Part shown: positions 1 through 9,945 of the stretch, piece by piece
How positions within the stretch are numbered: position 1 is the stretch's first letter
Layout of the letters: every line of letters starts with the position of its first letter
Position numbers and translations under genes: made by a program
Assembly: GCA_030761205.1 (NCBI GenBank)
Contig: JAULJL010000001.1
Coordinates: 35,163,145 to 35,227,144 of the forward strand
Direction of reading: 5' to 3'
From: Fremontodendron californicum
Lineage: Eukaryota > Streptophyta > Magnoliopsida > Malvales > Malvaceae
DNA: 64,000 bases
Notes under the pieces: generated by a model
Database searches by the model: none
What the model was told of the DNA's origin: nothing
The model's input: only the letters and a program-made list of their open reading frames with translations

Positions 1-245
1 TTGAAAGAGTCACATTAATTTATTGCATTTTGATCATTGTATTCTGCCATATTTGAAATGACACTCTCTGGATCTGTTTCTATTTCTGTGACTCTAACAA
101 GAACATTTTTAGCCCCACAACTAATGTTAATCAATTCATCAATCTTTTCCCACTGATTAGTTCTGATGAATATCGCTCCTTTTCTAAAATCATTGAATTT
201 CGGCGTTTTTCCATCAAAAGATAACAGTTCACCCCATAAACTTGC
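1..245 (-). pseudogene. LINE ORF1-like (DUF4283-type) fragment, C-terminal part
   Basis: Read on the minus strand this stretch is open and encodes a segment starting around SLWGELLSFDGKTPKF and ending at a stop near position 29. It continues the reading from 4860-4685 on the other side of the copia insertion: the upstream part ends HAWNFSTFENIA and this part resumes with SLWGELL. The order CYGVPLHAWN, then WGE, then FDGKT, then a beta-rich tail with VLVRVTEIE is typical of the DUF4283-like domain in ORF1 of plant L1-type LINEs. The LINE at 44310-46340 has the equivalent segment (WVNLFDVPLQVWHEGFF...WGSFIRLDENT). It is a relic, because the N-terminal piece holds an in-frame stop and the domain is split by a 4.4-kb element. 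A small host gene of the same family cannot be excluded. Confidence 0.6.
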
Positions 246-765
246 TGTTGGAATATGGTATGGCTCAAAGTCACATTTGGTGGCTTAGCACCAATAATGG
301 AGCTACCACTTGCACCACCAATAATGGAAGCTACCACTTGCAAATGGATGGTGGCTATGGTGGCTACCACTTGCAAAGTGTTCACACCAAGATAGGTGGT
401 GGATGGTGGCTATGGTGGCTGCCACTTGCTTAGTGTTCACACCTTGATATTATGGCTATAAATAGCCATGTAGAGTAAGAGAGAAAAAGAGAGAGTAGAG
501 TAGAGTTGAGTATGTGTTAGAGCTAAATTGTTGAAGCAAATACTCTGTGTTTATAGAGTAATTCGGTATTGTGTTGAGTTGTGAGTTCAGTGCTTGTGTA
601 GCACCTAGAATTCTGTATATGTTTATACTCTAAACTCCATTAATACAAAGCTTCAAGCTCCTCCTCCCGTGGACGTAGGCACAGTTTCCGAACCACGTAA
701 AATATCGGTGTTTTTTCAGTGTGTTTAAATCGGTTTTAGTAATATCAATTCGCTTCCGCACAACA
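246..765 (+). repeat. 5' LTR of copia copy 1
   Basis: The repeat is 520 bp with TGTTG...CAACA ends. It contains short degenerate tandem units built on GTGGCTACCACTTGCAA (about 260-430), followed by the promoter box and purine-rich AGAG stretches. It differs from the 3' LTR at about three positions (for example CACCTAGAAT here, CACCTTGAAT there). Confidence 0.95.
454..467 (+). promoter_or_regulatory. Candidate LTR TATA box
   Basis: GGCTATAAATAGCC is a good TATA box embedded in a near-palindrome. It lies about 310 bp before the LTR end. The same motif recurs in the other three LTR copies, for example around 4373 and, reversed, around 22825. This is inferred from sequence only. Confidence 0.6.
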
Positions 766-768
766 AAT

Positions 769-780
769 TGGTATCAGAGC
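769..780 (+). other. Primer-binding site, copia copy 1
   Basis: TGGTATCAGAGC starts three bases after the 5' LTR. It is the common plant copia primer site matching the 3' end of initiator methionine tRNA. Confidence 0.9.
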
Positions 781-894
781 CAATTTTTACGTAAAACCGA
801 GTTTGTTCGATTCTGTCCGTTTTTCAAAAGTGCTCCAATTTGTGTTTTGAAAATACCAGGTTGAAGAGGTCGTCGAGAGGAGTGCAGCAGAATC

Positions 895-1165
895 AATCGG
901 AGCACCAGAGGAGGCCGCACGCGCCCGCACGCGCCTCCAGAAGAAGCGCCCACGCGCCCCACGCGCCCACGCGCCGCACGCGCCTTCAGAGGTTGCAGAC
1001 GCGTGACAACCACGCGCAGCACGCGCCACACGCGCCTCCAGAGGTTGAAGACGCGTGAAGCCCACGCGCCACACGCGCCACACGCGCCGGCCACCCAAAC
1101 AGCTCCACGCGCTCCACGCGCCGCCGCACGCGCCGCCGTACGCCGCCCACGCGCCGCCGTAGCTC
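895..1165 (+). repeat. GC-rich CACGCGCC-type repeat in copia leader
   Basis: This is a degenerate array of CACGCGCC / CACACGCGCC units in the untranslated leader between primer site and gag. It is strikingly GC-rich in an AT-rich window. All frames give Ala/Arg/Pro-rich open stretches, which I take to be chance. Copy 2 carries a rearranged version at 22160-22400. Confidence 0.8.
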
Positions 1166-1420
1166 CGACCAACTTTTTCGGGCTATTTTTTGAGCCATTT
1201 CAGAACACTATTCCGAGACTTTTCCGAGCCGGTTGAGCTAAACCGAGTCCATTTCGAGCCACTTGTAGCAGAATATTCGCAGAATATTCACCGTGTGTCC
1301 AAAATTTACACAGTTGGACCCGTTCCTGGCTATTTCGACTATTCCGGACTCAACCGCGGCATCCGTTTTTTCCATACAGGTACCGGAAAAACACTTTGTT
1401 GGTAATTTTGTTTTATTACC

Positions 1421-2716
1421 ATGGCAGAATCATTAGAGACACATGAAACAACCAGCAGCGCACGATCAAGTTCTTATATCAGAAAGAACTCGATGACCAC
1501 TGCAAAGTTCGAGGTGGAGAAATTTGATGGCACCACCAACTTTGGCATGTGGTAGTGCGAAGTTCAGGATCTGTTATTCCGAGAGGGTTCATATATCGCT
1601 CTGGAAGACAGGCCCAGAGATATTTTGGAAGATGACTGGAAATTTGTCAACCGTCAGGCTTGTGGCACAATCCGGTTATGCCTAGCCAAGGACCAGAAGT
1701 ACTTTGTCATGAGAGAGAATAATGCAAAAACTCTCTGGAAACAACTTGAGGACAAGTACATGACAAAAAGCATGGAGAACAGACTCTATCTGAAGAAGAA
1801 GTTGTTCCGCTTCCAGTATATGCAAGGTATCACCATGCAGGAGCATCTAGTAAGTTTTAACAAAATCCTCGCTGATCATGAAAATCTAGATGCAAATATC
1901 TCTGATGAAGATAAGGCTCTTACTCTGTTAAATTCCTTGCCTGATAGCTATGATCATTTAACCACTACAGTGTTGTATGGTAAAAATGATATAGAATATG
2001 TTAATGTTAGTAATGCTCTGGTGAATAATGAGTATCGGAAAAAGGATCAGCATGATCACCAGAATACTACACCAGAAGCTTTAACTGTGTACAGAGGCAG
2101 GACGAACAACCAAGGAGCCGGAGAAAACAAGCGAGGTAAATCCCGCTCAAGGAGGGGATCATCGAGAACACGACTCTCGAGGGACGAGTGTGCCTTTTGC
2201 CATGAGAAAGGGCATTGGAGGAATAACTGTCCCAACATGGAGAGGTCGATTGTGAGTGTAGCTCAAGAATCTGAGGGAGAGGAAGACTCTGCATTTACGA
2301 TTTCCACAACAACACACTCTTCAGATCAATGGATTCTGGATTCCGGATGTTCCTACCACATGTGTCCGAACCTAGAGTGGTTCTCAAACTTCAAGGAGTT
2401 TGATGGAGGGATTGTCCATATGGGCAATGACAATACTTGTCACACTAGAGGCATCGGAACGATCCGACTAAAAATGCATGACGGTACAATCAGACAACTT
2501 ACAGACGTAAGGTATGTCCCTGATCTCAAGAAGAACCTCATATCACTGGGGGTCTTAGACTCAAATGGTTACAAGGTGACCATTCAGAATGGAGTCCTGA
2601 GAGTTGTACGTGGAGCATTCTTAGCAATGAAGGGTTATATGAAGGGAAATCTGTATCTCCTTGACAGAGAAACCGTGACAGGCAGAGCAGCAGCCTCTCA
2701 CAGAATGATGGGATAA
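1421..2716 (+). pseudogene. Copia gag-protease, copy 1, with nonsense mutation
   Basis: Reading starts at the ATG at 1421 (MAESLETHE...), the same start as in copy 2. A TAG at 1553-1555 interrupts it just after GMW, where copy 2 has CAG (Gln). Beyond it the frame is open to 2716 (363 residues from the next Met). Domains in order are a UBN2-type Gag region, a CCHC zinc knuckle (CAFCHEKGHWRNNCPN), the aspartic protease motif WILDSGCSYHM, and the start of the GAG-pre-integrase region (GNLYLLDRETVTG). The frame ends where a deletion joins it, out of frame, to the distal integrase core. In an active element it would make the nucleocapsid and its processing protease. Confidence 0.9.
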
Positions 2717-4030
2717 TCCGACACTTCACTGTTTCTGGCACTCCCCAGCAGAATGGAGTTGCAGAAAGGATGAACCGAACTTTGGTTGATAAAGTTCGCT
2801 GCATGTTATCCCAGTCGAGCTTGAGCAAAGCATTTTGGGTGGAGGCTTTATTGTTCGCCTCCCACATTATCAACTGACTACCCTCCACTGAAATTGATGG
2901 GAAAACTCCCATAGAGGTGTGGTCCGGATATTCTGCCATTGAATATGATCGGCTTCGTAGTTACGGATGCAAAACTGGATCCTAGAGCCAAGAAAGCTGT
3001 CTTCATGGGCTTTAGTGAAGGAGTAAAAGCAGTCCGATTGTGGAACCCTGAGTCAAAGAGAGTCATCGTAAGCCGAGATGTTGCCTTTGACGAATCTGTA
3101 ATGCTGAAACTGTCAACTCCAGAGAATGTGAACCAAGATTCTCTAAAGCAGGTGGAGTTTGAATCAGAAGATGCTGGTCAAAATTCAGATGAATCTGAAC
3201 CAGAATCTGATGACACCTTAATTGAAGTGGAGGAGTCATCACCAGAAACCTTTCAGCAATTTGAATCAGTTGTCACCAGTAGACCGAATAGACATATTCG
3301 GAAACCTGCTCGATACACAGACGTGGTGGCATATGCCCTTCCAGTAATTGATGATGATGTTCTGATCAATTACAAAGAAGCTGTAAACAGCCCTGTGCAT
3401 GCCCAGTGGAAGGAGGCGATCAGACTTGGAAGTTGGTTCCACTTCCAACACTCAAGATATCAATTGAGTGCAAATGGGTCTTTGCCAAAAAGGAGGGTGC
3501 TACCGGCAAAGACAGCATCAGATACAAAGCCAAATTGGTAGCCAAAGGTTAGGCTCAAAAAGAAGGAATAGACTACAATGAGGTATTTTCACCTGTTGTT
3601 AAGCATGCATCTATTCGGATCTTATTGGCTTTAGTAGCACTGTATAACCTAGAGATAGTTCAACTTGATGTAAAAACTGCATTCCTCCATGGTTCCGTAG
3701 AGGAGGAAATTTGTATGACTCAACCAGATGGTTCTGGAGTCCCCGGTCGCAGAGATTACAAAAGCAAGTTGAACCTATCACTGTGGTCTGAAACAATCCC
3801 GTGACAGCTGTACAAACGGTTGGACTGTTTCATGACAGGATGAAAAGTACACACACAGTCAATTTGATCACTGTGTTTATTTCCGGAAACTTCAAGATGG
3901 ATCATTTGTCTATCTGCTGAAAAAGGCAAGGTGGAGATCGACAGGCTGAAGGCTCAACTGAGCTCAGAGTTCGAGATGATCTTGGAGAAGCTAAGAAAAT
4001 TCCTGGGAAGTAGACAGAAAAATTGACTCA
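2717..4030 (+). pseudogene. Deleted copia pol remnant, copy 1
   Basis: This is a mosaic of pol pieces in changing frames. First comes the integrase part with GTPQQNGVAERMNRTL and SLSKAFWVEAL, with a stop after SHIIN. Next is KLDPRAKKAVFMGF (integrase C-terminus), then the reverse-transcriptase start with CKWVFAKKEGATGKD, YNEVFSPVVKHASIR and LDVKTAFLHG. After FVYLL the sequence jumps directly to KVEIDRLKAQLSSEFEM, so the YVDD catalytic box is gone. No RNase H is recognisable. The amino-terminal integrase zinc finger and most of the catalytic core are missing between 2700 and 2717. Copy 2 has the same junctions. Confidence 0.85.
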
Positions 4031-4164
4031 GGCTCAGTGCATTGATGAATCATGCCAATGCAGTAGGTGCCCTGATATGTGAGTAATGGTGTGTACATTT
4101 GAAGGAGAAAGGAGGAAGCTCTGATCTGTGAATTCTCTCTGTGGATTCTCGCCAAGGTGGAGAT

Positions 4165-4684
4165 TGTTGGAATATGGTATGGCTCAAAGTCACATTTGGT
4201 GGCTTAGCACCAATAATGGAGCTACCACTTGCACCACCAATAATGGAAGCTACCACTTGCAAATGGATGGTGGCTATGGTGGCTACCACTTGCAAAGTGT
4301 TCACACCAAGATAGGTGGTGGATGGTGGCTATGGTGGCTGCCACTTGCTTAGTGTTCACACCTTGATATTATGGCTATAAATAGCCATGTAGAGTAAGAG
4401 AGAAAAAGAGAGAGTAGAGTAGAGTTGAGTATGTGTTAGAGCTAAATTGTTGAAGCAAATACTCTGTGTTTATAGAGTAATTCGGTATTGTGTTGAGTTG
4501 TGAGTTCAGTGCTTGTGTAGCACCTTGAATTCTGTATATGTTTATACTCTAAACTCCATTAATACAAAGCTTCAAGCTCCTCCTCCCGTGGACGTAGGCA
4601 CAGTTGCCGAACCACGTAAAATATCGGTGTTTTTTCAGTGTGTTTAAATCGATTTTAGTAATATCAATTCGCTTCCGCACAACA
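4165..4684 (+). repeat. 3' LTR of copia copy 1
   Basis: The repeat is 520 bp, preceded by the polypurine tract AAGGTGGAGAT and followed by the target duplication CTTGC. It is nearly identical to 246-765. Confidence 0.95.
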
Positions 4685-4860
4685 CTTGCAATATTCTCAA
4701 ATGTACTAAAATTTCAAGCATGCAGGGGAACTCCATAACACAATAACCAAGTGTATCTGCCATTAACAGAGAACTCTTCCGACCATGATTCATTGTCAGA
4801 CAACCATTGCTTTAACCAAGCCCATGTCTTGTTCTAATAGTCTTCGATTTGATTGATAAA
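4685..4860 (-). pseudogene. LINE ORF1-like (DUF4283-type) fragment, N-terminal part
   Basis: The minus strand reads KTWAWLKQWLSDNESW, then NGRYTWLLCYGVPLHAW, which runs across the copia insertion into the segment at 245-1. A TAG lies just upstream of the KTWAW segment. The CYGVPLHAWN signature is characteristic of DUF4283-like domains in plant LINE ORF1 proteins and relatives. Removing the copia element and one copy of CTTGC restores one continuous reading through the insertion point. Confidence 0.6.
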
Positions 4861-5505
4861 TGCATTTCTAAATTTTGATGCTTTGAAATTTGTTAAGAAA
4901 AAGTTATTAAAAAGCATTTACCATACGATTCGTACAGCAAATTTACCCATAAAATATAATCTCTTGCACGTGCATTTGTAATGGACTTTGACATTGATAA
5001 CTTAATGTATCTATGAAATTTGATGCATTAAAAATTATTGATTAAAAATTACTAAAAGAATAGGTCTAACATATTCGAGGATATGAACTATACAAATGGT
5101 CAAAGACCCAAAAATCATATAGTTGTTGCAATAATTACTACTAACATACTCTTATCAAATAGGAAAAAGTTTTATATATTCATTTCACACACATTTATAT
5201 AATATATAAGGTTTATAAATTTTATATGACTCATAAAATTTTTAATATTTTCACATAAAGTTCATATTTAATATATTAACGGTGAAATTTTTTAATTTTA
5301 GAAGCGCAATTAAAAATCTGTCGCATATTTCATTTTTTTTTAATTAGTTTTCTTAAAAAAAATTTTAATATACCCTAAAATGTATTATGAGCTTACTAAT
5401 CTTACTTGTAGTATTTAAAACTCCACCAACGGTGAATCAAAATTTTTTATTTCATATAAATTTTTTAAATAAAAAAAGTGTGTAAATAAGTACCCTGTTT
5501 CCTAC
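4861..5505. other. AT-rich intergenic sequence
   Basis: I see no gene, splice-flanked exon or clear element. There are A/T runs and short direct repeats only. Confidence 0.6.
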
Positions 5506-6221
5506 CAATTATCATGAGATAATTGCTGTCTAGGGAAAGTTGGGTAAAGACAGCCAAACCAAGGCAGCTTTAAACTCTATTGGCAACTGAGGTTTGCTTC
5601 CAAAGAATTAGAGGAATACTGCTAATTGTTTGTGCCAATTTCTGTAGCTTCAACAGCAGTCTCATCTACCAACTTCAACAACTTTCTGCCATGTTGCAGA
5701 AAAGGCTAGGTTCCCTTTTGCAATTAAAATGTAAAAAAAATTAAACCCCATTTTGATTATGCAAGAATATTAAACACAGTCAATTGTGCTTTTTCTCGTT
5801 TTAATTTTTGACTTCACTCCACAAATTCTCCAACACAAAGTACATAGTTGTTAATGCTTAGTTTAAAGTTTTGCTTTGAATATTTTAAAGGTAATAAATT
5901 TTCCTTTCCTTTAAACCCGAGATTATTTATATAAATTTTTAATCTGATTTATGAAGTTAAAAATCGTCATATATTTTATTTTTTAAAATTTTTAAATATA
6001 TCTTAAAAATATGTATTGTATTTTTAATCTCATTTATAAAATTTAAAAATTTGGATAACCATGATTAATTTCTCAATTCTTATGTCACATTAATTTATTG
6101 TTTTCGATATGTAGGCACTAAAAGAATAATTTAAAACCCAATTAATCATTGAAAGAGGCAGTAAAAAATGAAAATTTAACCCCAAAATAGATTAACAAGG
6201 AATTCGATATAATTAACTATT

Positions 6222-6704
6222 TGTTGGGAAAAATAAAACCTGGTTACCCAAAAGCAAGCATTCACCCACAACAAGCATTCGAATAAGAAAAGAAAAAGAC
6301 ACAATATTTTTTACGTGGTTCGACCCTTCTTGGCCTACATCCACGATCCCATAAGGATAACATCACTACAACAAGTAGCTTTTGCACGGATAAAACTACA
6401 AACTCTCATACAAGTAGCTTTTGCATGGATAAAACTACAAACCCTCTTACAAGTAGCTTTTGCACAGATAAAACTACAAACCCTCATACAAGTAGCTTTT
6501 GAATGGATTAAGCTACAAACCCTCAAATTAAAACACTATGACTCACCACCGGATAATCCTAATACAAGAGTATAGACTATCTCTCACAAGGGTGGTGGGT
6601 GAGTTCAACCAAAGCCTAAGCTCTCTACTTATAAGGTGAAAGCCCCCTTGGCTTAACATAAGCAAGCTATGTGGGATTGGGACTTGACTCAAAAATACTC
6701 AACA
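6222..6704 (-). repeat. 3' LTR of TRIM (4 VNTR units)
   Basis: The left LTR contains four tandem 39-bp units (CAAGTAGCTTTTGCACGGAT...) at about 6370-6520, the last one diverged. Confidence 0.9.
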
Positions 6705-6887
6705 TATCCTCCCTTGAGTCAAAGTCCCAATAACCACTTGGCAGGAACTCGACAACTTTTTTCCTCGAACAAAGCTTCTCTCCTTACTCGAACCAAAAAA
6801 ACTCTTGGCAGCTGGCAGCATCTCTCTTTGCTCGAACCAAAAGCTTTTAGGCAACTCCTCCCTCGAACCATAAGCTCTGATACCAGT

Positions 6888-7409
6888 TGTTGGGAAAAAT
6901 AAAACCTGGTTACCCAAAAGCAAGCATTCACCCACAACAAGCATTCGAATAAGAAAAGAAAAAGACACAATATTTTTTACGTGGTTCGACCCTTCTTGGC
7001 CTACATCCACGATCCCATAAGGATAACATCACTACAACAAGTAGCTTTTGCACGGATAAAACTACAAACTCTCATACAAGTAGCTTTTGCACGGATAAAA
7101 CTACAAACCCTCATACAAGTAGCTTTTGCATGGATAAAACTACAAACCCTCTTACAAGTAGCTTTTGCACGGATAAAACTACAAACCCTCATACAAGTAG
7201 CTTTTGAATGGATTAAGCTACAAACCCTCAAATTAAAACACTATGACTCACCACCGAATAATCCTAATACAAGAGTATAGACTATCTCTCACAAGGGTGG
7301 TGGGTGAGTTCAACCAAAGCCTAAGCTCTCTACTTATAAGGTGAAAGCCCCCTTGGCTTAACATAAGCAAGCTATGTGGGATTGGGACTTGACTCAAAAA
7401 TACTCAACA
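6888..7409 (-). repeat. 5' LTR of TRIM (5 VNTR units)
   Basis: The right LTR has five 39-bp units at about 7036-7225. The 39-bp length difference from the left LTR (522 versus 483) is exactly one unit. Confidence 0.9.
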
Positions 7410-8126
7410 CTATTAACTAATTGATTGATGGTAACATGCATGACCAAATCCATGATTGGAAGAGAGAAAAGTTAAAAGGTGCTGTTGTTGTTTTTTGTTT
7501 CCTTTTATAACGCGTTTACTCTCCCCAGTTGCATGAAATTGAAAAGCCCATGCTAATTCATGCAGAGAAAAAAAAAATGGATTCAGAAAAGGTAAGTCTT
7601 TTCAACCCCATCACACTCCAAGCCAAAGAACAACTAACAAAAAAAAAAAACGTAGACCAAATTTCTTTTTAGATGAATGAATTTATTTTTATTATGGATC
7701 AACCCACGCATTTGCAGAAAGATTGAAAAACACATACATATATATAGGATTACAGCAGAAAGAAAGAGAAATACGAGGACCAGTGAATAATACAACTCTC
7801 AAATACATGAAAACGATGAAACACTCATTTTCCCTACTACTTGTCTACATTATTTTATTTTTTTCTTCTCGTCAAACGAGGAGACTAGGCTCCCTTTTTG
7901 CTCGATCTTCAAACACTATTTCTTGTCCTTTTATTTGGATCACACTTTTCTCTTCTCCTGCAAGATCACATTGAGTTTTTGTCATTGAACTGATTAATAT
8001 TCGAAGAAGTCAAAAAATGTAAATTAATGCAACTTGAAGATATGCAAAAATATTAATGGAAAAATGGTGTTAATACTTTACTAAAGAAGTAAATGTATGT
8101 TACCTTGATACGGTCAAAGCCGTTGC

Positions 8127-9797
8127 TTAGTAGTGGTGAGGAGGAGGGGGTGATGAATAGACGTAATGGGGTGGTGGTGGTGGAGGAGACTTGTATTTGT
8201 ATGGCTCCTTCGGAGTAGGAGGAGGAGACTTGTACTGGTAGACTGGAGGAGGTGGTGGAGGAGACTTGTATTTGTATGGCTCCTTCGGAGGAGGAGGAGA
8301 GGACTTGTACTTGTAAACTGGAGGAGGTGGAGGGGGAGACTTGTACTTGTATGGTTCCTTAGGAGGAGGAGGAGGGGACTTGTACTTGTAAACTGGAGGA
8401 GGAGGAGGGGACTTGTACTTATAAACTGGATGATACTTATAAACTGGAGGAGGTGGTGGGGGAGACTTGTACTTGTATGGCTCCTTAGGAGCAGGAGGAG
8501 GAGACTTGTACTTGTAAACTGGAGGAGACTTGTATTCGTATGGCTCCTTGGGAGGAGGAGGAGGAGACTTGTACTTGTAAACTGGAGGAGACTTGTATTC
8601 GTATGGCTCCTTGGGAGGAGGAGGAGGAGGGGACTTGTACTTGTAAACTAAAGGAGGTGGAGGGGGAGACTTGTACTTGTATGGTTCCTTAGGAGGAGGA
8701 GGGAACTTGTACTTGTAAACTAGAGGAGGTGGTGGGGGAGACTTGTACTTGTATGGCTCCTTAGGAGGAGGAGAAGACTTGTACTTGTACAATGGAGGAG
8801 GTGGCGGAGGAGACTTGTATTTGTATGGCTCCTTGGGAGGAGGAGGAGGTGACTTGTACTTGTAAACTGGAGGAGGTGGAGGGGGAGACTTGTACTTGTA
8901 TGGTTCCTTAGGAGGAGGAGGATGGGAATTGTACTTGTAAACTGGAGGAGGTGGTGGGGGAGACTTGTACTTGTATGGCTCCTTAGGAGGAGGAGGAGGA
9001 GACTTGTGCTTGTAAACTGGAGGAGGTGGTGGGGGAGACTTGTATTTGTATGGCTCCTTGGGAGGAGGCAGAGGGGACTTGTACTTGTAAACTAGAGGAG
9101 GTGGAGGTGGAGGGGGAGACTTGTACTTGTATGGTTCCTTAGGAGGAGGAGGAGGGGACTTGTACTTGTAAACTAGAGGAGGGGGAGACTTGTACTTGTA
9201 TGGTTCCTTAGGAGGAGGAGGAGGGGACTTGTACTTGTAAACTGGAGGAGGTGGTGGGGGAGACTTGTACTTGTATGGCTCCTTAGGAGGAGGAGGAGAC
9301 TTGTACTTGTAAACTGGAGGAGGTGGTGGGGGAGACTTGTATTTGTATGGCTCCTTGGGAGGAGGAGGAGGGGACTTGTAAACTGGAGGAGGTGGCTTGT
9401 ACTTGTATGGTTCCTTAGGAGGAGGAGGGGACTTGTACTTGTAAACTGGAGGAGGTGGTGGGGGAGATTTATACTTGTAAACTGGCGGAGGAGGAAGAGA
9501 AGACTTGTACTTGTAAGGGGGTGGAGGATAATGCACTGGTGGAGGAGGTGGTGGAGATTTATACTTGTAAACTGGCGTTGGTGGGGGAGGAGACTGGTAC
9601 TTGTAAGGCTTCTTGGTTGGTGGTGGTGGAGAGTACACAGGCGGAGGAGGCGGTGACTTATAGTGGTAGGGTGGTGGAGGAGATGAGTAAGGGTAGTTTG
9701 CTGTGGTTTCAGAAGGCAAGCTGAGAGACACTGCGAGCACTAGAAGAGTGACAAAGAGAGAGGTCATTGATGATGACCCCATTTTTCCAATCTTCAC
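8127..9797 (-). CDS. Extensin, SPn/YKY type, secreted cell-wall structural protein
   Basis: The 556-residue protein has an N-terminal signal peptide (MKIGKMGSSS, then the hydrophobic FVTLLVLAVSLSL, cleavage likely after SETTA) and then almost entirely repeats. The units alternate KEPYKYKSPPPPPP and VYKYKSPPPPP, about 22-25 residues (69-75 bp) per pair, and the tail is YVYSSPPPPHHY. In classical extensins the Ser-Pro(n) blocks are hydroxylated and arabinosylated. The Tyr-X-Tyr motifs (YKY) form isodityrosine cross-links in the wall, and the lysines give a basic rod that can bind pectin. There is no intron. A TATA box lies about 45-55 bp upstream. The antisense Arg/Trp/Leu-rich frames are shadows. 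Its paralogue at 23353-24533 shares signal peptide, ends and flanks but has fewer units and a frameshift. Confidence 0.93.
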   Translation of the reverse strand: MKIGKMGSSSMTSLFVTLLVLAVSLSLPSETTANYPYSSPPPPYHYKSPPPPPVYSPPPPTKKPYKYQSPPPPTPVYKYKSPPPPPPVHYPPPPYKYKSSLPPPPVYKYKSPPPPPPVYKYKSPPPPKEPYKYKPPPPVYKSPPPPPKEPYKYKSPPPPPPVYKYKSPPPPKEPYKYKSPPPPPPVYKYKSPPPPPKEPYKYKSPPPLVYKYKSPPPPPKEPYKYKSPPPPPPPLVYKYKSPLPPPKEPYKYKSPPPPPPVYKHKSPPPPPKEPYKYKSPPPPPPVYKYNSHPPPPKEPYKYKSPPPPPPVYKYKSPPPPPKEPYKYKSPPPPPPLYKYKSSPPPKEPYKYKSPPPPPLVYKYKFPPPPKEPYKYKSPPPPPLVYKYKSPPPPPPKEPYEYKSPPVYKYKSPPPPPKEPYEYKSPPVYKYKSPPPAPKEPYKYKSPPPPPPVYKYHPVYKYKSPPPPPVYKYKSPPPPPKEPYKYKSPPPPPPVYKYKSSPPPPKEPYKYKSPPPPPPVYQYKSPPPTPKEPYKYKSPPPPPPHYVYSSPPPPHHY

Positions 9798-9840
9798 TAC
9801 AAAATGGGTTTTGTTCTGCTCTTAGGCAACCTATTCACAT

Positions 9841-9851
9841 CCTTTATATAG
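9841..9851 (-). promoter_or_regulatory. TATA box of extensin gene (unit A)
   Basis: CTATATAAAGG on the minus strand, 44-54 bp before the ATG at 9797, implies a very short leader. The same box lies at the same distance in the unit B copy. Confidence 0.75.
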
Positions 9852-9945
9852 ATTTTCTCTTTACCTTCTAAATCATGGTAAAATCGACTTACTCAAAATT
9901 TATTTGACCTTTGTCAAACGCCATGATAAAAGAAATAATAATAAT

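Larger units (their letters stand above)
246..4684 (+). mobile_element. Ty1/copia-type LTR retrotransposon, non-autonomous, copy 1
   Basis: This is a complete element bounded by two 520-bp LTRs (246-765 and 4165-4684) that begin TGTTG and end CAACA. A perfect 5-bp target duplication, CTTGC, sits at 241-245 and 4685-4689. The primer-binding site TGGTATCAGAGC at 769-780 fits initiator Met tRNA, and a polypurine tract (AAGGTGGAGAT, 4154-4164) abuts the 3' LTR. I count about three LTR substitutions, so insertion is recent. The internal region holds gag-protease with one nonsense codon, then integrase and reverse-transcriptase pieces joined by deletions. RNase H and the YVDD box are missing. It lies inside a LINE ORF1-like relic. 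A second copy with the same deletions is at 18652-23049. Confidence 0.95.
6222..7409 (-). mobile_element. TRIM retrotransposon with VNTR-containing LTRs
   Basis: This is a miniature LTR element with no coding capacity. The two LTRs (6222-6704, 483 bp; 6888-7409, 522 bp) run TGTTG...CAACA and the target duplication CTATT is perfect (6217-6221 and 7410-7414). The internal domain is only 183 bp. The primer site, read on the minus strand as TGGTATCAGAGC, lies at 6874-6885 next to the right LTR, and a purine tract (AAGGGAGGA) lies next to the left LTR, so the element runs on the minus strand. The open frames inside it come from the 39-bp repeats, not genes. Unit B has the empty site near 17862. 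It must have moved using proteins from another element. Confidence 0.93.
5506..9945. repeat. Segmental duplication, unit A (proximal part)
   Basis: Homology to unit B begins at CAATTATCATGAGATA (5506, compared with 15379) and runs through the extensin gene to about 9945 (compared with about 24685). It is interrupted only by element insertions present in one unit. Paired segments are 5506-6216 with 15379-16005 and 17755-17865, 7415-8126 with 17866-18651 plus 23050-23352, 8127-9797 with 23353-24533, and the promoters. This is a direct, tandem arrangement. Confidence 0.85.

Noticed and set aside
774..1236. Ala/Arg-rich frames in several phases near the copia leader
   Set aside because: They come from the CACGCGCC array; gag starts later at 1421.
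6315..7280. Two repeated frames (QVAFARIKLQTL units) in the TRIM
   Set aside because: The units are the 39-bp VNTR, which is 13 codons and so stays open in every copy; they lie in LTRs of an element without genes.
8166..8651. Long plus-strand Arg/Trp/Leu-rich frames opposite both extensin genes
   Set aside because: They are antisense readings of the Pro-rich repeat units; the signal peptide, TATA box and repeat logic all belong to the minus-strand genes.
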